DNA of 64,000 bases from Pectobacterium carotovorum (lineage in GTDB: Bacteria; Pseudomonadota; Gammaproteobacteria; Enterobacterales; Enterobacteriaceae), in NCBI GenBank assembly GCA_016415585.1, contig CP066552.1, forward strand, positions 1,364,001 through 1,428,000. The letters are read 5' to 3'. Numbering within the stretch: the stretch's first letter is position 1; every line of letters starts with the position of its first letter. Below, in pieces: positions 8,162-18,729 of this stretch. The notes beneath the pieces are model-generated. The model worked only from the letters and a program-made list of their open reading frames with translations. It was not told the origin of the DNA and did not search any database. The position numbers and the translations under genes were made by a program.

Positions 8162-9091
8162 TTAACGTTGGGCTTCTCCGCCCAGCGCTTCAATCAGATT
8201 CGCAATCAATGCCGCCAGCTCGCTGGTCATCAAAATAAAATCAGCATCAAACCGCTGAGCAAAATCTTCCCGATCGATATCGTCGTTTTGTTCCCGCAGC
8301 GTATCGGAGAACTTCAAGCGTTTTACTGAACCGTCCTCAGACAAGACCAACTGAATCCGTTCCTGCCAGTCCAGCGCCAGCTTGGTGACGAGTTTGCCTG
8401 CTTCAATGTGTACGGCGATTTCATCGCAGACCAAATCCTGTTTTTTACAGCGGATAACGCCGCCGTCTTCCAGAATGGCTTTCAGTTCTGCTTCATCCTG
8501 TAGCGCGAAACCTGCCGCCGGCTCACCGGAGCGAACCCACTCGGTCAGCGTCAGCTCGATGGGGTTTTCCATCGTCAGCGGCACAACGGGTAGCGAACCT
8601 AACGTTTTGCGCAGCAGTGCCAGCGTATCTTCCGCTTTTTTGGCGCTGGCGGCATCGACCATAATCAGGCCGTTAACCGTATCGATCCATAGCCAAACCT
8701 GACTGAAACGGCTGAATGCACGCGGTAGCAGGCTATGCAGCACTTCATCTTTCAGCGAGTCTTTTTCGGTTTTTTTCAGCTTGCGGTGCTGTTCCGCTTC
8801 CAGACGTTCAATCTTGGCCTGAAGGGTTTGCTTGATGACCGGAGAAGGCAGGATTTTTTCTTCTTTGCGGACGCAAATAACGATTTGCCCATTAACGACG
8901 TGCGTTAAGGCATCGCTATGGGATCCCATCGGCGATATCCAGCCCGTTTTCATCATATCCTGACTGCCGCACGGGGTGAACGCGAAAGCGCTGAGCCGTT
9001 TTTCCAGTTCATCCGCAGATAAAACGTTATCTTTGGACAGCACGCTGTCCCGGCTTAGGCGGTAAATCATTAAGTTCTTAAACCACGACAT
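8162..9091 (-). CDS. rdgC: Recombination-associated protein RdgC
   Basis: A 309-residue nucleoid-associated DNA-binding protein that forms a ring-shaped dimer around DNA and limits RecA filament activity; E. coli RdgC is about 303 residues. It begins [12 protein letters not shown] and contains [19 protein letters not shown], typical of the family. The frame is open upstream to 9313, but AGGGA precedes the start at 9091 and the family begins there. It is divergent from mak, the same arrangement as in E. coli. The stop codon directly abuts the 16-bp tandem repeat. Confidence 0.95.
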   Translation of the reverse strand: MSWFKNLMIYRLSRDSVLSKDNVLSADELEKRLSAFAFTPCGSQDMMKTGWISPMGSHSDALTHVVNGQIVICVRKEEKILPSPVIKQTLQAKIERLEAEQHRKLKKTEKDSLKDEVLHSLLPRAFSRFSQVWLWIDTVNGLIMVDAASAKKAEDTLALLRKTLGSLPVVPLTMENPIELTLTEWVRSGEPAAGFALQDEAELKAILEDGGVIRCKKQDLVCDEIAVHIEAGKLVTKLALDWQERIQLVLSEDGSVKRLKFSDTLREQNDDIDREDFAQRFDADFILMTSELAALIANLIEALGGEAQR

Positions 9092-9242
9092 GGTGTTATC
9101 CCTGACTGGGCGCGCAGGTTTGCACGCGGGTTTGTAATGTTGCGCGCATGATAACGAATTCGAGGCGGTTATGTGGAATAAAATACCGGGATTCAGAGGA
9201 ATACCTATCACGCTTTGAATGGTAGCGGATTGGTTTCTCTGG

Positions 9243-9304
<62 letters not shown>

Positions 9305-9377
9305 CTTATCCATATAAGAACGTTTTCAGGTCGGTGAAAAATTTACTCGACCTATTTACAACACGCGGGGAGACATC

Positions 9378-10289
9378 ATGAGAATCGGTATCGATCTAGG
9401 CGGGACGAAAACGGAAGTCATTGCGCTGGATGATGAGGGGCAGGAATGTTTTCGGCAGCGTATGCCGACGCCAAGAAATGACTACCCGGAAACGCTGCGG
9501 ACTATTGCCACGCTGGTGGAGATGGCTGAAAAAGCGACAGGCAGCCGTGGCAGCGTTGGCGTGGGGATCCCCGGTACGCTGTCTCCATTTACCGGCAAGG
9601 TAAAAAATGCCAACTCCACCTGGCTCAACGGTCAGGCGCTGGATCGCGATCTCGCCACGCTGCTGAATCGGCCCGTGCGGGTCGCCAATGACGCGAACTG
9701 TTTCGCAGTTTCAGAGGCGGTTGACGGTGCAGGGGCAGGGAAGCAGACCGTCTTTGCGGTCATCATCGGAACCGGCTGCGGGTCGGGCATTGCGCTGAAC
9801 GGTCAGGTTCACGTCGGCGGCAACGGTATTGCAGGCGAGTGGGGACATAACCCGCTGCCTTGGATGGATGACGATGAGCTGCGCTATCGGCAGACGGTTC
9901 CCTGCTATTGCGGTAAATTTGGCTGCATTGAAACGTTTATCTCTGGCACCGGATTTGCCGTGGATTACCAGCGCCTGAGCGGCCAGCCGCACAAGGGCGA
10001 GGCAGTTATTGCCTTAGCGGAGCAGGGCGATCCCATTGCAGAACTGGCGTTACAGCGCTATGAACATCGCCTGGCAAAATCGCTGGCGCATGTGATTAAC
10101 CTGCTCGACCCTGATGTCGTGGTGCTGGGGGGAGGAATGAGCAACGTCTCTCGTCTTTATCAGACCGTGCCGGAAAAGATTAAACCGTGGATCTTCGGCG
10201 GTGAGTGCGAAACGCCCGTGCTTCAAGCCATACACGGCGACTCCAGCGGGGTACGCGGAGCCGCCTGGCTCTGGCCGAAGACGGAATAA
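9378..10289 (+). CDS. mak: Fructokinase (ROK family)
   Basis: A 303-residue cytosolic ROK-family kinase that phosphorylates fructose, and more weakly mannose and glucose, with ATP. It has the N-terminal phosphate-binding DLGGTKTE (6-13) and the catalytic Asp105 in VANDANC. It also has His157 in GHNPLPW and the ROK zinc cluster CYCGKFGC (Cys176, Cys178, Cys183). The neighbouring divergent rdgC and the convergent sbcC match the E. coli locus, where the gene is mak (yajF); araJ is missing here. Only three bases separate its stop from the end of sbcC, so no terminator fits between them. Confidence 0.93.
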   Translation: MRIGIDLGGTKTEVIALDDEGQECFRQRMPTPRNDYPETLRTIATLVEMAEKATGSRGSVGVGIPGTLSPFTGKVKNANSTWLNGQALDRDLATLLNRPVRVANDANCFAVSEAVDGAGAGKQTVFAVIIGTGCGSGIALNGQVHVGGNGIAGEWGHNPLPWMDDDELRYRQTVPCYCGKFGCIETFISGTGFAVDYQRLSGQPHKGEAVIALAEQGDPIAELALQRYEHRLAKSLAHVINLLDPDVVVLGGGMSNVSRLYQTVPEKIKPWIFGGECETPVLQAIHGDSSGVRGAAWLWPKTE

Positions 10290-10292
10290 TGG

Positions 10293-13200
10293 CTAAACGG
10301 CGTACTGCGGTGCCAGCCGGCTGACGCCTAATCCGTTAACCTTCTGCACTTTGATCTGTACTGGGATACGCTCTTTCATCGCTTCGACATGGCTAATGAC
10401 GCCGATGGTTTTACCGGAGGCGTTCAGGTTATCGAGGGCATCCAGCGCGATATCCAGCGTCTCGGCATCCAGCGTACCGAAGCCCTCATCCAGAAACAGC
10501 GAATCGATACTGGCTTTATGGCTGACGAGATCGGATAGCGCCAGCGCCAGCGATAAACTCACTAAGAAGCTCTCGCCGCCGGACAGCGTACGCGTATCAC
10601 GCTCGGCGTCCGCTTGCCAGGTATCCATCACCAGTAGCTCCAGCTCGTCGCCGGGTTTCCGTTTCAGCATATAGCGCCCGTGCAGGCGGGAAAGCTGGAG
10701 ATTGGCGAGATAAACCAGATGATCCAACGTTAGCCCCTGAGCAAACTTACGGAACTTATGTCCGCTTTGTGAGCCGATGAGCGTATTAAGACAGCTCCAG
10801 TCGTCATACATTTGCTGACTTTGGGCGATCTCATTGAGCAAATCCTGCTGGTTCTGGCGATGCTGTCGATCGTCAGCTAACTGGTGCTGGAACTCGCCTT
10901 GCTGCCGCAGGTTGGTTTTCAGCGTTTCATCCAGCGCTGCTAACTGCTGCTGTACCGCTTCTTGTGTAGCATCTTCTGTCAGGGAGGCGGGGCGCTTTTG
11001 TTGATGGGCAAGCAGATCCCGCTCAGCCTGCTGGTGAAGTGCCGCTGCCTGCTGCAAGATTTGGTACAGCTTTTCCTTCCATGCCTGCAACGTCTGACGT
11101 TCCTGCTCATCAAGCAGTGCATTGAGGAACGTCGTTTCATCGGCGAACGTGCTTTGCTGTAAAGCCTGACTAAAGCGCTCTGTCGCATTCTCACGCTGGT
11201 GCGTGCTCTGCTCATACTGCTGTTGCGTGCTCGCTAGCTCTCCTGTCAGGCGGCTCAGCGTCGTTTCGGTTTGCTGCCGAGCTGACTGGGCTAGGCGGAG
11301 CGCATCGTCATACTGCTGGCTGGTTTGCTGTAACTGTTCGCGCACAGCCGCGATTTGCCTGTCGCCGAAAAGTGCCAGTCGTTCCTGTTGGCTTGTGTTG
11401 AGGAGCGCGAGGTGTTGTTCCAACTGCTGTTGTTGCGCCTGTAGTTGCTGCTTTGTCTCAGCCACGCTGCGATTCAGATGCTGAAGATCGCTGTCCAGCG
11501 TGGCTAACAGAGGAATTAAACGAGACTGCTCCTGTTCTTTGGTTTTCCAGCCTTGCCATTCGCTTTCGCGCTGAGCCAGCCAGTCATCCTGTGCGTCAGC
11601 TTCCGGCAGCAGAAGCCCCACATTTGCCAGCGCCTGCGTGATTTCCTGAATGTGCTGCGTGATCTGCTGGTGCACGTTTTGCAGCGACTGCTCGGTCTCT
11701 TGCTGCGTAACGTTTAGCGAAGTTTGTTGCTGGGTGTTGAGCGCGATTTTTTGGTCGAGTTCCCGCTGCAATCCCTCTGCGGCAGTCAGTAAATCCTTAC
11801 TTTCCTGCCACTGTTTTTGCAATTGCTCGCGTGCGGTAATCTGCTGTCGAATATCCTGTTCTTCGGCTTCATTTTGCGTAAGCCAGGCTGCGATCTCATC
11901 CGGTTGTTCCAGCGTGTAGTTAACTTGTAAGCGCTCACTGATATCTTGCCATTGTTGCAGCAAGGCGTGATGTTCGCTATCGAGCTGAGCGATCTCCTGT
12001 TGCAGCTGTTCCCGTTGTTGCTCTAGCGAGGCCAACTGTGCAGTCGTATTCGCCAGCGCCGTCGTTAACCGATTCACTTCCTGCTGTAGCGCTGTCAGGC
12101 GGCTTTGGGTTTCAGACGGTTGCAGTGCCTGATAGCGTTCGATGGCTGGATGCTCGGTTGAACCACATAGCGGACACGCATCTCCAGCTTGGAGCCGTTG
12201 GCGTTCGGCTTCCAGCTTAACGATACGCTCTTCCTGCTGGAGCATCGTTTCCAGATCGACCAGATGCTGGCTTCGCTGCTCATGTTCAGACTGCTGCTGT
12301 TTCTTTAAGATTTCTGACTGGCTGATATGCCCTTGTACTTCACCCTGTTTGGTGAGGTACTGCTGCTTGCGCACATGAAGACGCTGGAACTGGTCGCTGA
12401 TTGTCGCGAGCTGTTGGCGTTCAGCGCGCTGGTCAACGCGTTGATTAAACTGCTGTTGCAGGGCGGAAAGCGGCTGGTGCGCTTCCTGCTGTTGCCGTGT
12501 CTCATCGTGTTGCATGAACTGCTGACGGGCTGCATCAACGGCCGCTTGTTGTTCACGCTGCTGTGCCGCCAGCGTCACAGCCTCTTGCTGTGATGTTGCT
12601 GACTGTGCGGTGTGCTGCGTCTGTTTTTGCTTCAGCTTCTCTTGCTCGTCCTGAAGCTGGCGCAACTGCCGAAACTGAGTGCGCCACAGAGGGAGTTGTT
12701 CTCCCCACTGCTGGTGATGCGTGTGTTGCTGGCGGTAAGACTGGATCTGTTCAAGCTGCTGTGTAGCCTGCTGCTGCTCTGCCGCTGTCTGGGTTTGTTT
12801 ACTTTCATCCGCGTGCAGACGAGCCTGCGTTTTTGCCAGTTCGTCCTGTTGCTGCGTTTTTTGCTGCACCAGCGTGGTAATGCGATGGTCAAGTGGCACA
12901 ACCTGTTCGTTGATCACCTGCTCTTGTTGCTGCCGTACCCGTTTGTGCTCACTAACCTCCAGCTCTGCTTTTTCTTCCTGCTGGCGTAGCGCGGTTAGCG
13001 TCACCTGCTCGGCGGCCTGTTTCTCGGTCAGTTGTTCAATACGCTGTGCCAGCGTAAGAGATTCCTGTCGATAGCGCTCTCGTTCCTGATGTAGCGGCCT
13101 CAGTTTTTCTGCTGGTTCGCTGTGAGTTAACCTGTCAAGCTGCGGTTTAGCCTGCTGAATGGCGGATTCGGCACTTTCATGTTGCGCCTGCGTGCTGGTT

Positions 13201-13976
13201 AACTGCGTGTGCTGCTGTGTCAGTTGCTCAAACCAGCGCAGCGTAGTCAGCGCTTGCTCACGTTCAACGTTGCCCCGTTGCTCTTGCTGGAGCAACTCGG
13301 CAAGCTGTTCTTCCACCTGCTGACGTTGCTCATCAGTTAGCAGTTGAATGCCTGATGCGCGCGCCTGTAGCGTGTTCAATGCGACGTTTGCCTGTTTGTG
13401 CTTGTCATAGACGCGTTCGGAAATCAGGCCGTAGATGTCCGTGCCGGTCAGCTCTTCCAGCAGTTCTGCTCGGTCGTCTGCTTTGGCGTTGAGGAAGGCG
13501 GCAAATTGTCCCTGCGACAGCATCATGGATCGCGTGAAGCGGCCGAAATCCAGTCCGGTGAGCTGTGTGATCATCTCTTTCTTATCATTGAGTTTTTCAC
13601 ACAGAATTTTGCCGTCTTCAATGAGCGCGAGTTCGGCCTTGGGGGACTGTAGGTTGCCGTCTGGCGCATTTCTTGCCCGACGCTGGCTCCAGAAGGCGCG
13701 ATATCCGACGCCTTTAACTTCAAACTCGACCTCGGCGAGACACTCAGCGGTATTACGCGTCATCAGGTCATTCTGGCTGGCGGAAAGCAGGCCAAGTCGT
13801 GGCGTTTCGTGATACAGCGCCAGACATATCGCATCCAGCAGCGTGGTTTTCCCCGCGCCGGTCGGGCCGGTAATGGCAAATAAGCCGTTGCTGGAAAACG
13901 GCTCCTGCGTGAAGTCGATTTTCCATTCGCCTTTCAGCGCGTTGAGGTTCTTTAAGCGCAGACTGAGGATTTTCAT
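10293..13976 (-). CDS. sbcC: Exonuclease subunit SbcC (Rad50-like SMC ATPase)
   Basis: The ATPase subunit of the SbcCD nuclease, which opens and trims DNA hairpins and protein-blocked ends during replication. The N-terminal half-site has Walker A GPTGAGKT (37-44). The C-terminal half-site has the signature LSGGES (1131-1136) and Walker B SLFLDEGF (1159-1166). A long antiparallel coiled coil lies between, broken by the zinc hook CPLC (Cys601, Cys604). At 1227 residues it is longer than E. coli SbcC (about 1048). The coiled-coil arms are very rich in Gln, as shown by dense CTG/TTG-rich DNA on the plus strand. Its ATG overlaps the sbcD stop (ATGA), so the two are co-translated. Confidence 0.96.
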   Translation of the reverse strand: MKILSLRLKNLNALKGEWKIDFTQEPFSSNGLFAITGPTGAGKTTLLDAICLALYHETPRLGLLSASQNDLMTRNTAECLAEVEFEVKGVGYRAFWSQRRARNAPDGNLQSPKAELALIEDGKILCEKLNDKKEMITQLTGLDFGRFTRSMMLSQGQFAAFLNAKADDRAELLEELTGTDIYGLISERVYDKHKQANVALNTLQARASGIQLLTDEQRQQVEEQLAELLQQEQRGNVEREQALTTLRWFEQLTQQHTQLTSTQAQHESAESAIQQAKPQLDRLTHSEPAEKLRPLHQERERYRQESLTLAQRIEQLTEKQAAEQVTLTALRQQEEKAELEVSEHKRVRQQQEQVINEQVVPLDHRITTLVQQKTQQQDELAKTQARLHADESKQTQTAAEQQQATQQLEQIQSYRQQHTHHQQWGEQLPLWRTQFRQLRQLQDEQEKLKQKQTQHTAQSATSQQEAVTLAAQQREQQAAVDAARQQFMQHDETRQQQEAHQPLSALQQQFNQRVDQRAERQQLATISDQFQRLHVRKQQYLTKQGEVQGHISQSEILKKQQQSEHEQRSQHLVDLETMLQQEERIVKLEAERQRLQAGDACPLCGSTEHPAIERYQALQPSETQSRLTALQQEVNRLTTALANTTAQLASLEQQREQLQQEIAQLDSEHHALLQQWQDISERLQVNYTLEQPDEIAAWLTQNEAEEQDIRQQITAREQLQKQWQESKDLLTAAEGLQRELDQKIALNTQQQTSLNVTQQETEQSLQNVHQQITQHIQEITQALANVGLLLPEADAQDDWLAQRESEWQGWKTKEQEQSRLIPLLATLDSDLQHLNRSVAETKQQLQAQQQQLEQHLALLNTSQQERLALFGDRQIAAVREQLQQTSQQYDDALRLAQSARQQTETTLSRLTGELASTQQQYEQSTHQRENATERFSQALQQSTFADETTFLNALLDEQERQTLQAWKEKLYQILQQAAALHQQAERDLLAHQQKRPASLTEDATQEAVQQQLAALDETLKTNLRQQGEFQHQLADDRQHRQNQQDLLNEIAQSQQMYDDWSCLNTLIGSQSGHKFRKFAQGLTLDHLVYLANLQLSRLHGRYMLKRKPGDELELLVMDTWQADAERDTRTLSGGESFLVSLSLALALSDLVSHKASIDSLFLDEGFGTLDAETLDIALDALDNLNASGKTIGVISHVEAMKERIPVQIKVQKVNGLGVSRLAPQYAV

Positions 13977-15199
13977 TGGGCAGGCTCGCTATTTTCCAGT
14001 TCATCAATAACCTGATTAAACAGCGTGCGAACACGCAGTTGGCGACCGTCTTCCATGTCTGTCTCCGTTGCCAGACGACGTTCAAAAACGTCATGTACGC
14101 TCAGTTCGTTCAGCGTTTCCTTGTCCTGTCGGGTAATCGCCTGCATGCGCTGTTCACGCGTGCGGCGCAGCAGTAACACTTCCACGGGCAAGTTCTCGGT
14201 CATCGCCTGAATGCGTTTTTGCATGTCGCTCAGATAATCCTGCGTGTTGAGCTCAATATCCAACCACACGGGCTTGTCGCCCTGATAGTTCTGGAAGGTG
14301 GCCAGCTGTTTTTCAATATCGCTCAGGCTGCCTTTAATCAGCTGCATCGGCTGAGTCATGGGAATCGGCAGTGTTTCTACTTGTGCTGGCGTGTCTGGTG
14401 CAAAACTCACCAGACAAACGGACTTCTCGCTGTTGAGTTCATCAAAACTCAGCGGAATGGGTGAACCGCTGTAGCGAATGTGCTCACTTTGGGTCACGCG
14501 CTGCGGGCGGTGAATATGGCCGAGCGCGATATAATCCGCAGGAGGAAAAGCCTGAGCCGGGAAGGCATCGAGCGTACCAATATAGATATCGCGCACGGAT
14601 TCCGAGGCGGTTGCACCAATCGTCGTCAGGTGTCCGGTTGCAATAATCGGCAGCGGCAGGCCTAGTTCGTCGCGTTTTTGGCAAGCCAGTTGATAACACT
14701 GCTGGTAGTGCGCGGTAATCGCTTCCTGTAGCGCCAGCTGTTTCTCATCCCCGGATTGCCCGGCTTTGCTGGTCAACACATCACGCGGACGTAAAAAAGG
14801 AATCGCGCAGAGCAGGGCGCCGGGCTGCCGCTGACGGTTTTCCAGCAGGATCACCTGTTGGGCAGGATCGTCGCTGGCGCAGGCAATCACCCGTGTGTTC
14901 AGACAGGCCAGTAACTCGCGGGATTCATTCAGCATCGCGACGGAATCGTGGTTGCCGCCGAGAATAACGAGCTGGCAGCCCGTGCGCTGTAGTTCTACCA
15001 CGAAGCTATAATACATTTCCCGTGCGTAGCTGGGGGGCGAGCCGTTATCAAAAATATCGCCTGCGACTATAATGGCATCGACCTGATGTTGTTCCACCTG
15101 AGCGATAAGCCAGTGCAGAAAAGCCTGATGCTCAGCAGCGCGGCTTTTGGTATAAAAATATTGCCCTAAATGCCAATCGGCGGTGTGGATAATGCGCAT
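13973..15199 (-). CDS. sbcD: Exonuclease subunit SbcD (Mre11-like nuclease)
   Basis: The Mn-dependent nuclease subunit of SbcCD, a calcineurin-type metallophosphoesterase of 408 residues. Metal-binding motifs follow the family order: HTADWHLGQ near the N-terminus, [23 protein letters not shown] and ALGHIHRPQ. The frame is open upstream to 15247, but the start at 15199 gives [10 protein letters not shown] as in relatives. It is the first gene of sbcDC and divergent from phoB, as in E. coli. Confidence 0.95.
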   Translation of the reverse strand: MRIIHTADWHLGQYFYTKSRAAEHQAFLHWLIAQVEQHQVDAIIVAGDIFDNGSPPSYAREMYYSFVVELQRTGCQLVILGGNHDSVAMLNESRELLACLNTRVIACASDDPAQQVILLENRQRQPGALLCAIPFLRPRDVLTSKAGQSGDEKQLALQEAITAHYQQCYQLACQKRDELGLPLPIIATGHLTTIGATASESVRDIYIGTLDAFPAQAFPPADYIALGHIHRPQRVTQSEHIRYSGSPIPLSFDELNSEKSVCLVSFAPDTPAQVETLPIPMTQPMQLIKGSLSDIEKQLATFQNYQGDKPVWLDIELNTQDYLSDMQKRIQAMTENLPVEVLLLRRTREQRMQAITRQDKETLNELSVHDVFERRLATETDMEDGRQLRVRTLFNQVIDELENSEPAQ

Positions 15200-15414
15200 C
15201 GTGTTCTCTCGATATTCATGCCGCGTGGCGATGGACGACGTTGTCATTATTTATTATGTGAAAGGGTGTGTCGTCGCCATCGTACTTTGTCATCGTAATG
15301 CCATGATTATATATAGCAGGCATGGCGGCTGTCGCGGTGGAATCAGACGTTTGGAAAGCGGCTCGAAAAATCGGATGTACGCGCTGTAACAATCGTGCAG
15401 AGAGGTCTGTGTGT

Positions 15415-15448
15415 TTTTCATAAATCTGTCATAAAACTGACGCATAAT
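15415..15448 (+). promoter_or_regulatory. Pho box and -10 region of phoBR
   Basis: Three PhoB half-sites with 11-base periodicity are visible: TTTTCAT (15415-15421), CTGTCAT (15426-15432) and CTGACGC (15437-15443). They are separated by the A/T-rich tetramers AAAT and AAAA. They are followed by CATAAT (15443-15448) as a plausible -10 box, 46 bases before phoB. This closely matches the known autoregulated phoB promoter of E. coli, where PhoB replaces a normal -35 element. Confidence 0.9.
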
Positions 15449-15493
15449 GCCTCCGCCTGCTAACAGCGACGATGATTAACGACAGGATTAACA

Positions 15494-16183
15494 ATGGCAA
15501 AACGCATATTAGTCGTGGAAGATGAAGCACCAATTCGTGAAATGGTCTGCTTTGTACTGGAACAAAATGGTTATCAACCTGTTGAAGCTGAAGACTATGA
15601 CAGCGCGGTAACGCAACTGTCGGAGCCATTCCCGGAACTGGTGTTATTGGACTGGATGCTGCCTGGCGGGTCGGGCCTGCAATTCATCAAGCATATGAAG
15701 CGCGAGGCGCTGACGCGTGATATTCCGGTGATGATGTTGACCGCGCGTGGCGAAGAAGAAGACCGCGTGCGCGGGCTTGAAGTGGGGGCGGATGATTACA
15801 TTACCAAACCGTTCTCACCCAAAGAACTGGTGGCGCGTATCAAAGCCGTGATGCGCCGCATTTCACCGATGGCGGTGGAAGAAGTGATTGAAATGCGTGG
15901 CCTGAGCCTCGATCCTTCCTCTCATCGCGTGACGACCGAAGAGCACGCGTTGGACATGGGACCGACGGAATTTAAACTGCTGCATTTCTTTATGACGCAT
16001 CCTGAACGTGTTTATAGCCGGGAACAGTTGCTGAATCACGTTTGGGGCACTAACGTTTATGTTGAAGATCGTACTGTCGACGTCCATATTCGTCGCCTGC
16101 GTAAAGCGCTGGAAACCAGCGGACATGACAAAATGGTGCAAACCGTTCGGGGAACGGGCTACCGTTTTTCAACGCGTTACTGA
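15494..16183 (+). CDS. phoB: Phosphate regulon response regulator PhoB
   Basis: The response regulator that activates the phosphate-starvation regulon when phosphorylated by PhoR. Its 229 residues comprise an N-terminal receiver domain and a C-terminal OmpR-type winged helix with [10 protein letters not shown] and VRGTGYRF. The receiver shows the acidic pair Glu9/Asp10, the phospho-acceptor Asp53 in LLDWMLPGG (usually numbered 54), and the Lys in [10 protein letters not shown] Pho box immediately upstream indicates autoregulation. phoR starts 27 bases downstream. Confidence 0.97.
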   Translation: MAKRILVVEDEAPIREMVCFVLEQNGYQPVEAEDYDSAVTQLSEPFPELVLLDWMLPGGSGLQFIKHMKREALTRDIPVMMLTARGEEEDRVRGLEVGADDYITKPFSPKELVARIKAVMRRISPMAVEEVIEMRGLSLDPSSHRVTTEEHALDMGPTEFKLLHFFMTHPERVYSREQLLNHVWGTNVYVEDRTVDVHIRRLRKALETSGHDKMVQTVRGTGYRFSTRY

Positions 16184-16210
16184 GGTGATCGTAACCGGAG
16201 AAATATTAAC

Positions 16211-17533
16211 GTGCTAGAACGTTTATCCTGGAAAAGGCTGGCATTGGAGCTAGCTTTTTTTTGTTTGCCCGCTTTATTGCTGGGGCTGATTTTTGGCTAT
16301 CTGCCCTGGTTTCTGCTGGTCGCCGTATTAGGCCTACTGTGCTGGAATTTTTATAACCAGCTAAAACTCTCTTATTGGCTGTGGGTTGACCGCAGCATGA
16401 CGCCACCGCCCGGCCGCTGGAGCTGGGAGCCGCTGTTCTACGGGCTCTATCAGATGCAGTTGCGTAACCGACGTCGACGCCGTGAGCTGGCGCTCCTGAT
16501 CAAACGGTTCCGCAGCGGTGCCGAGTCTTTGCCCGATGCTGTGGTGATCACTACCGAAGAAGGAACGATCTTCTGGTGTAATCATCTGGCGCAGCACCTG
16601 CTGAGTTTTCGCTGGCCGGAAGATAACGGTCAGAATATCCTCAACTTATTACGCTATCCCGAATTCACGAATTACATGAAAGGACAGGACTTTAGCCGTC
16701 CTCTCACGCTACAGTTGAATAATTCCCACCATGTTGAATTCCGCGTGATGCCCTATTCCGAAGGGCAGCTACTGATGGTGGTGCGTGATATTACGCAAAT
16801 GCACCAGCTTGAAGGCGCCAGACGTAACTTTTTTGCCAACGTGAGCCATGAGCTGCGTACGCCGCTGACGGTGTTGCAGGGTTATCTGGAAATGATGCAG
16901 GAAGAAACGCTGGATGCGGCCTTGCGAGGGAAGGCGCTGAATACCATGCAGGAGCAGACCCGACGCATGGACGGGCTGGTCAAACAGCTGCTGACCTTGT
17001 CCCGTATTGAGGCGGCGACGGCAATCGATCTGAATGAAAAAGTCGATATTCCATTGATGTTGCGCGTATTGCAGCGTGAAGCGCAGACCCTGAGTCAGGG
17101 GCGTCATGAGATCGTCTTTCGTGTGAATGAAAGCCTCCGCGTGTTTGGTAATGAAGAACAGCTGCGCAGTGCGGTATCCAATCTGGTGTATAACGCGGTC
17201 AACCATACGCCAGCGGGAACGCGTATCGAAGTCTGCTGGCAGAAGATCCCACAGGGCGCACAATTTCAGGTCAGCGATAACGGGCCGGGGATTGCGGCCG
17301 AGCACTTGCCGCGCCTGACGGAACGCTTTTATCGGGTGGATAAGGCGCGTTCACGACAAACAGGCGGTAGCGGACTGGGGCTGGCGATTGTTAAGCATGC
17401 GCTTAGCCATCATGATTCGCGTCTGGAGATCATGAGTGAGGATGGGCTGGGCTCACGTTTTGTCTTTACGTTGCCGAATCGGTTGATTGTCCCTGCCTCT
17501 CTGGCTGAAAATACGGTGAAACCTTCAGCCTGA
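16211..17533 (+). CDS. phoR: Phosphate regulon sensor histidine kinase PhoR
   Basis: The inner-membrane kinase/phosphatase partner of PhoB, which reads phosphate status through the Pst transporter and PhoU. Its 440 residues have two closely spaced N-terminal helices (about 10-60), a cytoplasmic PAS domain (about 95-190), and the dimerisation/phosphorylation helix with His213 in [10 protein letters not shown]. The ATPase domain carries the N box [11 protein letters not shown], the G1 box DNGPGI and [10 protein letters not shown]. The start codon is GTG at 16211. A PstS-like gene begins 15 bases after its stop, suggesting a phoB-phoR-pstS-like operon. Confidence 0.96.
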   Translation: MLERLSWKRLALELAFFCLPALLLGLIFGYLPWFLLVAVLGLLCWNFYNQLKLSYWLWVDRSMTPPPGRWSWEPLFYGLYQMQLRNRRRRRELALLIKRFRSGAESLPDAVVITTEEGTIFWCNHLAQHLLSFRWPEDNGQNILNLLRYPEFTNYMKGQDFSRPLTLQLNNSHHVEFRVMPYSEGQLLMVVRDITQMHQLEGARRNFFANVSHELRTPLTVLQGYLEMMQEETLDAALRGKALNTMQEQTRRMDGLVKQLLTLSRIEAATAIDLNEKVDIPLMLRVLQREAQTLSQGRHEIVFRVNESLRVFGNEEQLRSAVSNLVYNAVNHTPAGTRIEVCWQKIPQGAQFQVSDNGPGIAAEHLPRLTERFYRVDKARSRQTGGSGLGLAIVKHALSHHDSRLEIMSEDGLGSRFVFTLPNRLIVPASLAENTVKPSA

Positions 17534-17548
17534 CGGAAAACGCTATCT

Positions 17549-18487
17549 ATGACATCCGCCACTCGTATTGCGGGCGCTTTTTTACTGCTGCTCAGCGCGT
17601 TGTGCTCCGCGCAGCCTCGTCAGATGCTGGCAGGTAACCTCTCCAGCGCGGGCTCGGATACGCTGGCTAACCTGATGGCCTTTTGGGCGGCGGATTTCAG
17701 CCAGCATTACCCAAACGTGAATTTACAGATTCAGGCCGCTGGTTCGTCCTCTGCACCGACGTCTCTGGCATCGGGAGCCGCGCAGCTTGGGCCGATGAGC
17801 AGGGCGATGAAGGCCAGCGAAATTGAGGCGTTCGTCCAGCACTATGGCTATCCGCCGCTGGCGGTGCCGGTGGCAATGGATGCGCTGGTCGTGCTGGTCA
17901 ATCAGGATAACCCGCTGCCTGGGCTGAACTTGTCGCAGTTGGACGCCATCTTTTCGATTACGCAGCGCTGCGGTAACCACCAGCCGATCAAACAGTGGGG
18001 CGATCTCGGCCTGCACGGCAGTTGGGAAAAACGCACGCTACTGCGCTATGGGCGAAACTCTGCGTCGGGAACCTATGGGTTCTTTAAGCAAAAGGCGCTA
18101 TGCCGTGGCGATTTCCTTCCTCAGGTTAATGAATTGCCGGGGTCGGCGTCCGTTGTACAGGCCGTTGCTGCGTCGACCGATGCCATCGGCTATGCCAGCG
18201 TGGGCTTTCGTACCAGCGGCGTGAGAATGCTGCCGTTAGCCGCACAAGGCACCGACTACATTTACCCCTCTACTGAGAATATCCGCAGCGGTTTGTATCC
18301 CTACACCCGTTACCTCTATATCTACGTGAACAAAGCGCCCAGCCAACCACTGGAAGCGCTGACGGCGGCATTTTTAGCGCGTGTGTTGTCTGAAACGGGG
18401 CAAGCGCTGGTGAATCAGGATGGCTATTTGCCACTGCCGGAAGAAACGCGTCGTCAGGCGCGCCAGCTGATTGGCCTGCCGGAATAA
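17549..18487 (+). CDS. PstS-family periplasmic phosphate-binding protein (extra copy after phoR)
   Basis: A 312-residue exported protein of the PstS/PBP-like family, which binds inorganic phosphate in the periplasm. A signal peptide (about 1-21, hydrophobic LLLLSALCSA then Gln) is clear. Phosphate-pocket motifs are recognisable: SAGSDTLANLM near the N-terminus, AAGSSSAPTSL, and RNSASGTYGFFK. No permease or ATPase genes follow, so it is not the main pstSCAB operon. Its position 15 bases after phoR implies induction with phoBR. It may supply phosphate to the Pst permease encoded elsewhere, or act in sensing; both are inferences. In E. coli phoR is followed directly by brnQ. Confidence 0.85.
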   Translation: MTSATRIAGAFLLLLSALCSAQPRQMLAGNLSSAGSDTLANLMAFWAADFSQHYPNVNLQIQAAGSSSAPTSLASGAAQLGPMSRAMKASEIEAFVQHYGYPPLAVPVAMDALVVLVNQDNPLPGLNLSQLDAIFSITQRCGNHQPIKQWGDLGLHGSWEKRTLLRYGRNSASGTYGFFKQKALCRGDFLPQVNELPGSASVVQAVAASTDAIGYASVGFRTSGVRMLPLAAQGTDYIYPSTENIRSGLYPYTRYLYIYVNKAPSQPLEALTAAFLARVLSETGQALVNQDGYLPLPEETRRQARQLIGLPE

Positions 18488-18528
18488 TTCCTCTTTCCAT
18501 CAAGAGTTGGCGACATTTTCACGTCACG

Positions 18529-18561
18529 TGAACTTTCTTCATGTTACGTGAAAATTCTTCC
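18529..18561 (+). promoter_or_regulatory. Two tandem MetR boxes
   Basis: TGAACTTTCTTCA at 18529-18541 fits the MetR consensus TGAA-N5-TTCA exactly. TGAAAATTCTTCC at 18549-18561 fits with one mismatch. The centres are 20 bases apart, about two helical turns, as at known MetR-activated genes. They lie 170-200 bases before the metE-like gene. Confidence 0.75.
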
Positions 18562-18603
18562 ATTGCCCTGTGATTCGCCACGTGACAGGATAGTTTTAAA
18601 TTT

Positions 18604-18619
18604 AGACGTCCAGATGGCT
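18604..18619 (+). promoter_or_regulatory. Tandem met boxes (MetJ operator)
   Basis: Two adjacent 8-base met boxes, AGACGTCC and AGATGGCT, match the consensus AGACGTCT at seven and five positions. Tandem 8-mers are the minimum unit bound by MetJ dimers with S-adenosylmethionine. The site lies 110 bases before the metE-like gene and 43 bases downstream of the second MetR box. Confidence 0.75.
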
Positions 18620-18729
18620 AAATAAAATTAAATGTAATTATCCCTCTGGGCAAATATTTCATATTGAAACTATCTGTCAGTACGCTTCTTTCCTGAAGAG
18701 CAGTACTGGCAACATGTCAGGAGCGACAT

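Noticed and set aside
11203..13074. Many Cys/Ser/Leu-rich plus-strand open frames
   Set aside because: They are shadows of the glutamine-rich coiled coil of sbcC; CAG-type codons read in reverse give such low-complexity proteins.
10293..15199. sbcDC as part of an anti-phage island
   Set aside because: The operon is in its normal chromosomal place next to mak and phoB, with no accessory defence genes around it.
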